From the NCBI RefSeq assembly GCF_000002865.3, contig NW_001865039.1:1964438-2028437 (forward strand): a stretch of 64,000 nt of DNA. Direction: 5' to 3'. The DNA is from Monosiga brevicollis MX1 (taxonomy: Eukaryota > Opisthokonta > Choanoflagellata > Craspedida > Salpingoecidae). Below are positions 44,428 through 55,701 of this stretch, piece after piece; within the stretch, counting starts at the first letter, position 1; each line of letters opens with the position of its first letter. Below the pieces are notes generated by a model, which worked only from the letters and a program-made list of their open reading frames with translations, was not told the origin of the DNA and did no database searches. Made by a program: the position numbers and the translations under genes.

Positions 44428-46967
44428 TCACACATCTGCCAAAGTCAACCCCGTAGTGATTCGAACATCTAAAGGCACACGCAGTGAGCCCAGAGGCTCC
44501 CGAAAAGCGGGTGTTTGCATGAATTCAATCATGTCCAGCTCACGCTCCTGTGCCACCTCTGAGCCAGAGCAAGCCACGTAATTGTCAGCGGATCGATTTG
44601 AAGGGTTGTCAGGGTGGTATGGGCGGATCGTTTTGACAGCCAGAGACGGACCGATTACAATTTGATCATGCAGTTGCAGAACGATGCCGCCCTCGACCTC
44701 GTGCTTGTCGAGGTGGGCTTGCAGTGTCACCATCGCTGCTTTGCAAATGTCCGCTGCTGACCCTTGCATTACAAAGTTGAACGCGGCGCGACTGTCCCGC
44801 GCCTGGGTTGTGGAGCTCTCTCCTCCCGTACCCTAGTTATTTGAAGAGAGAAAGCCATAATAATATTTTGCCAATGAGAAGTGAAGACGGTCAGCAGGAA
44901 GAACGAAGAAGGAGGGACAAAGAACAGACGCTCGGTTGGCTGAGCAGCCACAATGCTTCGTACGGGTGGGGAGAGGTAACGGCGCCGCATTGTCAGGGTT
45001 TCTACGTAGCCGTGTTGGTGCAAGTAAGCATCGACGCGATCTCGCAACTGTGCCACACCTGGAAAACGATCCAAGAACTCGGCGACCAGCTGGCCGGTCT
45101 CCGGCACAGAGAGCTGGAGCTGAGCAGCGAGCCGCTCGGCCCCGACACCATACACAACAGCATATGTAACCCGCTTTCCACGCTCACGCAGTCCAGGCTG
45201 AGAAAAGCAGACGGCAGGTCATGACAGCCATGCAGGAGAATGAGATTGGGACCAGCTCAGTCATCAAAGCTTGCTACACATTGAGAGGGGCCATATCGCA
45301 CCTGAAGAGCAGCATCTGATGTGATCCCAAACCACTGACGTGCCAAAGTTGCAAAAGGATCGGAGGTGCCATCACAAGCGGCAAGTAGCCCAGCATCGTG
45401 CGAAAGATGTGCGAGGAGGCGCAACTCAATTTGCCGCCAATCGCATGATACAAAGAGATGACCGGGACGTGCCACAAACGCGCGTCGTACATCACACTCC
45501 TGGTCTTGCCAGCGATAAGGCTCAAGAGGGAGATTTTGCAGGTTGGGCCGAGAACATGACAAGCGCCCGGTGACTACACGTGTCTATGGTGAGAGAAGAC
45601 GTGTGAGCCCAAACAGGACACCAGTCCACAATTGTGTGGTGCATATGGCGAAGAGAACACGAGAGCGAAAAAGGAGGATTGGCAGATCATGGACAAGTTC
45701 AGCCGACCTGGTGCCAGCGCGGATGCACGGTGCCCTCGTGAACAAGGGGACAAACTTGCTCAATGTAGCCGCTGAGACAACGCTTGAGCTGACGGTAGCG
45801 TAGAATGAGCCCAGGCAAGGGGTGCTTCGATTGCAACTTGCGCAATGTTTCTTCGCCGGTGGAAGGTTTGCCGGACGCCGTCATGGGGAGCATGGGCACG
45901 TTGCGACCAAGTTGAAGATGCGTAAAGAGTATGTTTGCTACTTGCTGTGCCGAGTCCAGGTTGAAGCTTTGACCAGCGAGAATGGCTGCCTCCTGAGTCA
46001 GGCTCTGAAGACAGTGCTGCAGCGCTGCCTGTGTAGCTACCAGCTGCGGCAAGGCGACGCCTACACCTAGCACTTGCATCCGCACAAGCACTGGTGTAAG
46101 GGGCACCTCAAGACGCTCGAAGAGTGTGAGCTGCTGCCGCTGCTCCAGTTCAGCCTTTAGCCTTCGCCAGAGCATATTCAACAAGGAGGGCCAGGATGCA
46201 GACGGGGCTCGATCAGGCAAATACAATTGACAAACTTGGTCCACCTTGGGTGGCACGGCAGAGTCCAAGAGAAAGGCGGCCACGGCCAGGTCGTACACCT
46301 GCTTCACATTTGTTAAAAGCGCTGTGGTGGCCAATGGCAATTGATCAATGAGATTCTCGAAATCAAACACCAACACTGGCTGGGGCGGCACCGCAAGCCA
46401 TTGGGCCAGCGGTATGGCCATAAATTGCTTCGTGGGGGTGGAGTGCCACACAACCACAGCTGGGGCAAGGTCCGAGGCAGCGGTACTCTGAAGCGCCAAG
46501 ACGGGTAGTGTGTGGTGGTCTGGGGATGGATCAGCACCCTCCACAACCTCGGGCGGGCTGATGAGCAGATTCGGAATGGCGTCAGATGCTTCAGTTACAG
46601 AATTAGTCGACCGTGAAGGGGTTTGCGGCAAGTTGATGCTTGGCGGGGATGGTGTGCCAGGCTGATCTTCTGCCACTCCCCAGCCAGGGCCTGGGTCTGC
46701 CAGGCTTACGAAGCTGGGACTGGGCAGCGAGCCGTCAAACGTGAGGGGAGGGCTTGATTCAAGCTCAGTTGCGACGGGAGGAAGCAATTTGACGTTTTGC
46801 TGCACGGTTGAGGTTGCTGTCATAGAAAGTGGCATGGGCGAGCCTGTTGAACGCGGCAGTGGGCCGACACTCGCGCGATGTGCCGGCTGGGCAGCCACAT
46901 CTACCAACCCACTGATACCATGACTGGACCTGGGCAACATGCGCTCGACATAGATCCACACAGCCAT
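44428..46967 (-). CDS. Family A DNA polymerase, POLN/POLQ type without helicase
   Basis: Translesion or repair polymerase of family A. ATG at 46967 (AGGCATGG context). An N-terminal region of about 180 residues is Pro/Ser-rich, then a degenerate exonuclease-like domain (PVLVFDFENLIDQLP) lacking an obvious DEDD set. Next come LTPVLVRMQVLGVGV, GQSFNLDSAQQVANILF, TASGKPSTGEETL, and LKRCLSGYIEQV. After the intron, TRVVTGRLSCSRPNLQNLP joins in phase. Motif A is SCDWRQIELRLLAHLS. The O-helix region leads to VYGVGAERLAAQ, and motif C reads LQLHDQIVI, with HDQ where HDE is normal. Stop at 44428. Length of roughly 700 residues and no helicase domain nearby make POLN a better match than POLQ. It converges on GTF3C1. 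Confidence 0.82.
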
Positions 46968-47478
46968 GCCTCTTTTGACTTTGTTTGTCGACAAATACGT
47001 GTCATTTTGGCGGGAAACCGGTTTTGTTTGTTTTGGGGGGGTGTTGTTGATTTGGATGACAAAAAATTTAAATGGATATTTTCTCTCCCAGCTCATCTCA
47101 TCTCTGCTTTTCCCTTTGCTTTTGCTTTATCTCTTCTCGCTCTTCTGTCTCCTCTCTTCTCTTCTTTTCTTCTCACTACTGATCTTCTCAAAAAAAAAAA
47201 AAAAAAAAAAAGATCAGATGAGTGTTTCAAAGTCAATCATCAGGCACTCGTCAATCAAGCGCGTGGCTGCCAAAGCTCAGACCTCCATCAGAATGGCCGC
47301 ACAGCGGCTATGGCCCCCACCTGCTGAGTCAAAATTGAGCAAGGAAGCTGCATATTCCTTCGAGTATGCATGGTGGGGAGGCCACGCACGATGGAGCGCA
47401 AAGGCATCGGTGCGAGAGCTCCAGATCCCAACTCAGTGGAGCCGACCAGGACAACAGATGACAGACAGCATGCCGCGT
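46968..47478. other. Intergenic with A-run
   Basis: Promoter side of the polymerase gene and 3' side of the RING-like gene. A run of about 21 A lies at 47190-47211, after a CT-rich stretch. No gene was recognised. Confidence 0.5.
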
Positions 47479-47802
47479 TTATTTGCCCACCATGCGCGCC
47501 AAGCCCACGGCCATGTGGTCACACAGCTTGCATCGATAACCTGAAGCAACCTTCATCCTGCGGCAGAAGCACAACGCCAATGGGTGTGAGACTGGTTGGG
47601 CCGGAGGCGGAGATTCCAGTGGGGAAGTGAGGGGCAAAAAGGTGTTTGCGTAGGGGTCTACTTACGCGCACTTGCGACAAGCGTAGGGCTTTTTACAACA
47701 GCTAGTCATAAATGTGCTAGCCTGTTTATGACACAGCACGCACTGGGCCCCAGTCCCAGCCCCGGGGGACGAAGGCATAGAGTCTTCGCCAGCCGAATCC
47801 AT
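47479..47802 (-). CDS. 71-residue RING-like zinc-binding protein
   Basis: Two exons, 47802-47666 (ending TGCGC|GTAAGT) and 47557-47479 (acceptor CCGCAG), join in phase 2 and give 71 residues ending GLARMVGK. After an acidic/Ser leader the protein carries CVLC, CC, CRKC and CKLC, eight Cys spaced like a compact RING (C-x2-C, C-C, C-x2-C, C-x2-C) with Cys in place of the usual His. I infer zinc binding. E3 activity is not implied, because the protein is little more than the finger. It sits just downstream of the ADAM17 gene on the same strand. Confidence 0.65.
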
Positions 47803-47879
47803 CTTCAAGTCGGTTTGAAAAAGTAAGAAACAAAAAAACTTGAAAGATTTGGTCAAATGTGAAAAAAGCGGAAAAACAA

Positions 47880-47885
47880 TTTATT
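47880..47885 (-). promoter_or_regulatory. Poly(A) signal of the ADAM17 gene
   Basis: AATAAA on the minus strand, about 140 bp after the ADAM17 stop and about 80 bp before the RING-like start codon. Confidence 0.5.
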
Positions 47886-48022
47886 GTTGGGGTGTTCGGA
47901 TGAACTCGAAGCTGAGGAGACAGTTCCTCCAAGGCCTGTCGATAATATCAATTTGTTAACTTTTCTTAGGGGAAGGTGCAAAGACTCAATCAGTCCGAAA
48001 ACCAAAGGAACAGAAACGTCAA

Positions 48023-50779
48023 CTACACAAATTGCGTCCGGGCACCAGAACTACTGCCGGACGATGGCCGGCGAACCTGCTGCTGCTGCTGCTGCTGCTG
48101 CTTGCGCTCCAAATAAGCGCGCGAGCGCTCTTGTTGCTGGCGAGCCAGATCGACTTGAGATTCCGTGCGCTGCCGAGTGCCCGCTGTTGGACCACGATGC
48201 TCGGGTCGCTTGTACTGTGCAGGCAGCGGTGTGCGTCCGCCACGCCCATCACGTGGAGTGCGAGCATCATAGGCAGCCGGTGTCTGACCGTTACTCCGCA
48301 ACGGGGTGCCGTGCGCCGCGCCTTGAGGCCGGCCAGGCAGTTGACGCCCACTGGCAGCGCCAGAGGTGGCAGCTGCAGTGCGTGGGTCTGTGCGGCGGTC
48401 TCGATTAGCATAGGGATCGCGTGGCCGCTGTGAATATGGGTCTGCACGACGCTCCCGCTTTGCATAGGGATCGCGCGCCTGCCCGCTTCGCTGGTTCTTG
48501 GGCGCCCCGGAGTTGCGTGCCTGCGAAGGCTGCTCACCGCCTCGAGAGGGGCCAGTAGCTGGTACAGATGCGACTGCTGCTGCGGCAGTCGCTGGGGCTG
48601 CGCCGGTCGAGCGCGCATTCGCTCGAGGATCTTGGCGGCTGCGCCCGGCATAGGGGTCCCGGCTGGAGCTGCTGGGCTTGTCCTGTTTCTGAGGCTGACG
48701 GTCTTGCGCACGAGGCTCGCGCCCTGGAAGAGCACCACCGCTGGTCGCCTTGGGCTGGCTAGCTGCAGGGGCAGCAGCAGCAGCAGCAGGTGTCTTGCTC
48801 GAAGGGGTTGCTGTGCTGGTCGTGGCCCCGGCAGGTGGGGTCGGCTTGCTGCTTGATTTGTTAGTTTTGCCTGCTGCTGCGCTGCGAGGCGCACGGTCAC
48901 CACTGCCCTGTTTGCGTCGACTCGGGTCCTTCGGGCCTGCCGTAGCCACAACGCTGGTCGAACTGCCCGGAGCCTTGCGTCGCGTCGAGGCGCGCTGGCT
49001 GCCGCCGCGCTGAGAATGGCCATGCTTGCGATGGTGGCGCATCGTGCCTCCCACATTCACCTTTGTACCATAGTTCACGTTCTTCTTGCGTTGGTTGTGA
49101 TCGTAACGGCAAATGCAGATGGAGATTGGAAGCCACAGCAAGAACACGGCAATCATGGTAGCACCCACAATGTTCTCTCGTGCCCATCGAGCCAAGTCAT
49201 CGATGGAGATGTCACCGATGTTGCTCCAAAAGCGAGCAGTGCCCGTGTCAGGTGTCTCGCAGCTACCCGCAAAGTTGCAGTAGCCCGAGCTGCAAATGGT
49301 ACCGGACAGTTGAAACATAATACGCTGGCAACTATCGCCTGAGCATGAGGGGTTGAGCTTCGGATTGCTCGAATACGCACTCGAGGTATCCGGAGGCTGG
49401 TCCAAATAGCAGTGCGAGGGAAGACCACGCGAATCGCTCTCCAGGGCAGCGATGAGGTCAATGGCAGGCATGCACGTGGATTGTCCGATAAAGGGACATC
49501 CACATAAACTGTCAAAGTTGGCGGGATTATCACAATCTGCTTGGCTATACTCATCGTTATGTTGGCAGCAGGTGGAGCACTCCTCCTCCTCGTCTGAGCA
49601 TGTGCAATTAACGGCGCCAAAGCGCTCGCAAAAGGTGATGCACCGCTCTGTGAGTGCTGTGTTGTCATCACCCGTGCATCGCCCACCATTGCCACAAACG
49701 GACCCCTCCGGCTTGGCCGGGATGGGGGACTGACAAGCCGGTTCGCCGCTGCCATCGGAAGTGCAGACAGCCAAGGCACGGCATTGAGGATCATAGTCGT
49801 ACGGCACAAAGCACGTGTAATTGTCGCTTTGCAAGAAGCCGCGACATGTGGATGGGCTGCAGCATTCGTCGTTAGCCGGCGAGCAGGTGTAGGAGCTTGA
49901 CTTGAGCTTGCACTCTGTGTTGCAGCAATTGTCGGCAGTGCCGCCGGAATCGCACTCTTCATTGTCGTTCGTTGTAGAAGTGTCTCCATCGCGGCCCCCT
50001 GGCTCGAGGCGCGAGTTGCCACAACGACCGGCAGGAGGCACGATGAAGCAGTCGCCTTTAGCTGCGATAACACTGGAGATACTGGCGGTAGAACACGGAG
50101 AAAAATTGTCGTTATTGGGGTCGCTGCCGTCCACGGCCACAGCGTACATGATGTATTTGCCACCCTCAGAATCGGATGGCACGCACTGAGTGCTGGTGTC
50201 ATGTGAACCTAACACAACACATGAGGCGAAAAACAAAGAAGAGAGAGAACGATGAAGAAGAGCAAGAAGAAAGAGAGGCGTGCAAGCCGTGAGCTGAAGT
50301 CAAAACTGAACGCAAAGGATATGCAAAGAGTCGCACGAGCAACGTACTGCCCCAGTTGTGGCCAATCTCGTGTGCAGAGACAAGAGCGGTCGTTGCGAAA
50401 GGAATGGTGTTGCCATAGTTGATGTTTGTGGTCAAACCGGTGTTCAGCGACTGCGAGGAAGAGCTGTAACAAATGCCACCGTAGCGGTTTGAGTCGGGTG
50501 ATCCGACCCAAGCCAGACCCAAGGTCCCGCCATCAAAGTCTTCGCGCGTGTAAAGATGAGCCAGGCATGTGTCCGAAAAATCATATGATTCGGAAAATTG
50601 CCTGAGCATGTCACTGACAGGCCATGTACTCCTGCCTGAGAAGGGGTCCGACCTGTCAGATTGCGGGGCCAAAGGAGTCTGTGAGGTGAGGACACAGGTC
50701 GTCGTGATAGTCTCGTGCGACGACGGATTCGAAAGAGAGAAACAGAGTTGACAACTTTTGGAAGTAAGAAGAAGAAGGA

Positions 50780-50823
<44 letters not shown>

Positions 50824-51899
50824 AGAAAGGGGAAGGGGCGCAGAAAAAAAAATAAGGATCAAGCGGATACATGCACTCACGCTGAGGTGGTTTCAATAAT
50901 GACAGTGTCGACAGCAACGCCCAATCCTGAGTACGAGTTGAAGGTGGTGGCGCGAAAGATTGTGTCCACCTCGTCAATGTGACTGAGCATGGACGAGGTG
51001 GCTGAGGCGGAGGAAGAGCTGTGGTGGGTGTAGAAGCGATAGTCGGCCACAACGGTAACCGTGCAGGTGTTGTAGGTGGAGGACGCATCGTTGCGGCGAC
51101 TGCGAGAACGAGGGGGCTGCAGCCGAGGTCGAGGTGGTATGTCTGCCGGCTTGGCGGTTGACTCGGGCTCGAGCGAGTAGGCGCGCCATGGGTCCACGTT
51201 GTCTGCGGCAGCGTTGTGCAAGTCTGAAGCATGAGAATGATCGGCATGATCATGCGCGTGATCATGTGTATGGTCATGGCCATGGCCGGGATCAGCTTGA
51301 GCGGAATGATTGTGATAGAGATGATCTTGGCCACAATCGCAAAAGGACGAGGCGTTCTGGCCCATTCGCCAGCCATCGGGCCGCAAATCCGACTTGCGGT
51401 ACACGACAAGCTGGAGATGATCTTCCGAGTAGTGAAAGGTGCTGGGCTCGAGATAAATAGTGTCATCGGCGAGCTGAATACGGCCATGAATGTGGTCTCC
51501 ATCCATGTAGAGCCAAACGCGAGAGCTACTCTCCTGCCCAACAACGCGGCCGAAAAGGTAGTTCTCCTGGTCGATTGCGATGCGCTTGAGCTCACGGTCG
51601 GCGCCCACCTCGAAGACGCGAAGGCCGTGCTGGAAGAGATGTTGGTTCTGCTCCAGCTCTAATTCCAAGGTCGTGTTGAGGGCCTCAAGGCGCACCATGA
51701 GGCCTGCTGCCTCATCGTAGCTGCGGCGGCGGCGTGCGCGTGTGGTCAAAGCTCCAAAGGGAAGCGCTTCATGATGGAACAAGGACAGTTCAAGGTGGGG
51801 TGCTGGGACCACTGTTGGTGGATCCTGCAACGAAGTGACCGCACGGGCCGTGCACAGGACCAGCACCAGCGGCAGCAAAGCCGCCGCAGGACTGAACAT
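48023..51899 (-). CDS. ADAM17: ADAM17/TACE-like membrane metalloprotease
   Basis: Cell-surface sheddase. Three exons, 51899-50881, 50754-50348 and 50208-48023, in phase, 1203 residues. The ATG at 51899 begins a signal peptide (AAALLPLVLVLCTA). The prodomain holds a His/Asp-rich run (HDHTHDHAHDHADHSH) and ends at a furin-type RSRSRR site before NTCTVTVVADYRFY. Catalytic blocks: CLAHLYTREDFDGGTLGLAW and HEIGHNWGSSHD, the full HExxHxxGxxHD zinc motif. Disintegrin and Cys-rich parts follow (GGKYIMYAVAV, NEECDSGGTADNCCN, FCERFGAVNCTC) as in ADAM17/ADAM10, then a membrane helix (IVGATMIAVFLLWLPISICI). The cytoplasmic tail is about 350 residues, far longer than in animals, basic, low-complexity and Gln-rich at the end, just before the ARTQFV terminus. 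Confidence 0.95.
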
Positions 51900-52664
51900 T
51901 CTGGCGCTGGTTGGTGGCCAGCTAGATGGCGGGTGAGAGCGACCGTGTCCGGCGACGCCCTGCAGCAACGAGCACACGGCGTGAGACTGTTCAGAAGAGC
52001 TAACAAGACAAGAGAAGCATGGCTTTTCTTCAGATGGAGGTGAGGGGCGGGGAAATCACCAAAAACAAGACTGGTATGGCAAAATAGAAAGAGAGAGCCC
52101 AGAAGGAAGAAGGATGGAGGGGCACAAAAGCCAGGCACCCCGAAGAAGTGGCAGAGCATGGCCGGAAGAGATCCGCCATGCAGCCAAGCAACTCGGCGCC
52201 TCACTCACCAGCTCAACGTCGACCAAGTCAAGCAAGGATCAGGGCAAGCCGTACGCTTGCGGCTCAACTTCTATGCACCCACGCCACAACCGTGGATTCA
52301 TTCAAGTGCTCGTCAGCTTGGGCGGGCAAAATCGGTGCAGGCAGGCAAATGCCGGGGGCAAGGGGGAAAGGTGCAAGTGGGGATGAAGGAGATCAGTCTG
52401 CTCGCAGGGCATGATCGCGCCTGAAGTCGTCAACGATCAGATCACACGCCCATCACAGTCGGTGGCAGCTCAAAGCCACCAGCCCTACCCAACCCTACCT
52501 TCCTAGATAAACGACACCAAACCTATGGCTTTGGGATCGCACTGCCACCCGCAGGCGAGCATCAGCAGCGCATGGACCGCGCTGCCATTTGTTTAAGGTA
52601 CCGTACCTGTTGTGAGACTTCTTAATAATGCACAACTGTCTCTATGTGCGTATGTGTGTGTGTG

Positions 52665-52696
<32 letters not shown>

Positions 52697-52834
52697 TTGA
52701 CGCGGACGAGATCGATGACAGTTGGTAATGAATTTGTATAGGAGAGTTCACTGTTTTCGCGTTCTGGTCTTTATTTTTCTTATTTTTATTTTTTCTTTTT
52801 TTTTCCTGGGGGGGGGCTGCCCTTGTTTGTCACT
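51900..52834. other. Intergenic between ADAM17 and SKI2 genes
   Basis: About 930 bp upstream of ADAM17 and downstream of the helicase. It includes a (TG)n at 52653-52695. Plus frames at 52114-52424 overlap one another in three phases without features and were not accepted. Confidence 0.5.
52770..52790 (-). promoter_or_regulatory. Poly(A) signals of the SKI2 gene
   Basis: Two AATAAA hexamers on the minus strand (52775-52770 and 52790-52785), 45-65 bp after the stop codon. Confidence 0.55.
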
Positions 52835-53359
52835 TAGGCCGTGTAGAGGCTTCCCGCGAACACAATGTCACGCTTAATCAAATCAGAGGCCTGGGATGCA
52901 AGGGAACTATGAGTACATGGTGCGCTGCAACGAAGCGTCGACCGTAAAGTCTCAGGCCGTACCTTTTGCATCTTCTCAAAGAGTCGGGGATCGCCAACAA
53001 CGTGGGCCGCATTGCGAATGTCGCGGCAAGTCTCATCCAACCGCGTGATGCATCTCACGATGGAACCCTCCAAAACATCCGTCAGACCTGCATCAGAATG
53101 ACCAAGCATCCCCTAAGCCAGACGCGCCACCGTACGATCCAGGCCGGAGGCACGAAAGAGTTTGTGTTGCTCAAGAACCAAGATACGAACCGGTAATCTG
53201 CTTAAAAGGCATGCCACACGCCCACTCATACACCACCTCCACGAGACCAAAGTGAAGTGTTTCCAAATACTCATCCACGGGAGTGTTCATTCCACACGCC
53301 AATTGCGTCTCGGCAACGCGTGTCGCCACGCCCTTGATCACCTCTACATTGGCCTGCCC

Positions 53360-53398
<39 letters not shown>

Positions 53399-55644
53399 CT
53401 TCTCGTGAGAGCTGGTTGATGCGTGTAAACATTAAGCAACTTCAGCAGGCTCACACACCTCCAAGCGCCCTGTCAAGGTCGGCGCGCTGACTCTGCAAAA
53501 AAAAGGACAAGCATAAGCGTGACCAAGAGCAGAGAGCAATCAAGCAAGGGCGACAGTCAATGCTCGGTCGACGCCACCTTTACAAATCTTACCGCCGCTC
53601 CTGAAACACGAGCGCAGAGAGAAGCGCCACAATTTCTTCGGGCTCGAGATTGTTAAGGTGATTACCAAACACCAGCTCTGTGGCCAACACCTCATCGCAT
53701 GTGGTGATTTCGCAGGCCACACGCCCCTAGATCAGCCACCAACGCCGAGATATACCAGAGGTAGATGAGCACAGCACAGCACAGCACAGCACAGCACAGC
53801 TTCAGTGCTGCAGGACAGCACCTGCTAGTGCGGTGCCTACGCCCAGACACCAGACTGACCTTGAGCAGAACTGTCTGCTCCGAGCTGATGTAATCGAGTC
53901 GCTCGAGAACGTGCATGCGCTGCTCATATTCAGGCAACAAACGCAGGTTAGCATCGGACAGCTTATGTTCCAGCTCTTGCACCTGCTTCTCCAGCGTCTT
54001 GCGTTCGTGGTAGTGAGCGTAAAGCTGTACAAAGTTGGGGTGTTCCGTGCAAGGAAAGTTCCTACGCGGGGCGGTTTGGATAGTTTTGGATTTTTTTCAT
54101 GAGTCCCGGAACAGCAACCGCGATGCACCAATCAAAGTTGTGCCTCACCGCAATTGCTCCAGCAACCGATGAATGTCCCTATTGCACTCCACCAGAGCCA
54201 GTTCTTTGATCTTCAAATCCTTTTGGATATCGACCACAGGCAAGCCCTCCTGACACACCAAACCGAAATTTTGACCCCAAGACAGACGCATAAGTGTGGC
54301 TCAGCTCAGACTCCACGCAACCAAGAGACCTGTCAGACAACCTCCCGCCCTTTCCCTGGCGCTGGCGGATGCCTGTTGCCGCATGCTGGCAGAGGAGTGC
54401 AATCACCTTGTTGTATTTGTGGGCCAAGTTGAGTAGCTCCACGGCCAGTGACTGACAATAGTCCCGCTGTCGCTTATCAACGCCAACCTGATCCACCTAC
54501 TCCTCGTCCAACATCCAAGACATGCATAAGCTTGAGACCTCAGATCGACGCTCAACGCTCAATGACATGCCTGGGCCAGGCAGAGGCTTTTGACCACAAA
54601 CCGACCTTGAGCTTAAAGCGAGTCATGGTCAAAATGTCTGTGCCTGGCAAATCTACCACCTCGTAGCTCGGATCCTGTACACCATCGCGTGCTTGGCATG
54701 AGTCCAAATCAAAGCACATGTGCTAACTCGCATCCGTTGCTTCGGAGGCTCTGAAGACACAACAACATGGTACAGCATCAGCACACCTCTGGCGTTGCCA
54801 AAATTGTGAGTGGCAGTGGAAGAAGGTCGCCAGGCTCGGCCGGCTGCTCCTTCCCCTGTGCTTCGACCAGGACCAACATTTGAAATATGCTCTCGCCTGT
54901 ATGAATATCAAACCACCCTCGTGAACATTATGGGCGTAGGAAATCTTGGTGCGGTGCGAGCTATCTTTGCCTCGGGCACCTACTCGTGCTCGCCCCACTG
55001 CTGATGCCGGCATTTGATGGGCGTTGACCCAAAACGATAGCTAGGGCGTTGCGATAACTGCCACTGTTCACCACCACGACGCGTCCGAGGGAAAAGGCCT
55101 TCAAACCCTGAATAGATTCGCGCCCACGAGCATGCCACACCAGAAAAAGTGAGCGCGACTGGCCTGATTCATTCGACCACAGTCTTGCTCTTAACGATAC
55201 GACACACTGAACACACCTGCGTGAGCTGCAAAAGACTACTCTGCTGTTCGTGGCACTTGTGAAGAACGGTGCTACTGAGCTCGTAAAACTCCTGAAAGTC
55301 GGCGGGCATCTTCTTCTCTCCTGAATCCAGGGTGGCCAGCCTGCCTTGTGTTTCTTCCAACTCGTCCTATGCCCACAATAAGGCAGCAATGCTCAGAAGA
55401 CCAAGGACAGAAGATGGAAAAAAGACGACAAGCAAAAGGATAGACGGGTGCACAATTCCAACTTTCGCCATCAGCAATCACTTGCGGGCACCCACCTCAC
55501 GCTCGCCAAAGTTTTGCTGCGTCGTAATCTCGCCGAAAGAGCGCCGAATCATGTCCTAGAAACCCCAAGCGCCAGAGCGCATAAGCACTCCTTCCACGCT
55601 TTGCGCGCCTCCCTCTGATATGTTTCCCATCCACGCCTCTTTTG

Positions 55645-55701
<57 letters not shown>

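Noticed and set aside
44428-46967. Possible reverse transcriptase or mobile-element polymerase
   Set aside because: Motifs (TGRLSCSRPNLQNLP, DWRQIELR, LQLHDQ) are those of family A DNA polymerase; no integrase, RNase H or terminal repeats are nearby.
52114-52424. Three overlapping plus frames upstream of ADAM17
   Set aside because: Overlapping in all three phases with no domain, signal peptide or splice logic; probably GC-driven chance frames.
53794-53830. CACAG pentamer repeat that could be a minisatellite or binding array
   Set aside because: About six copies in an intron of the SKI2 gene; too short and simple to call more than slippage.
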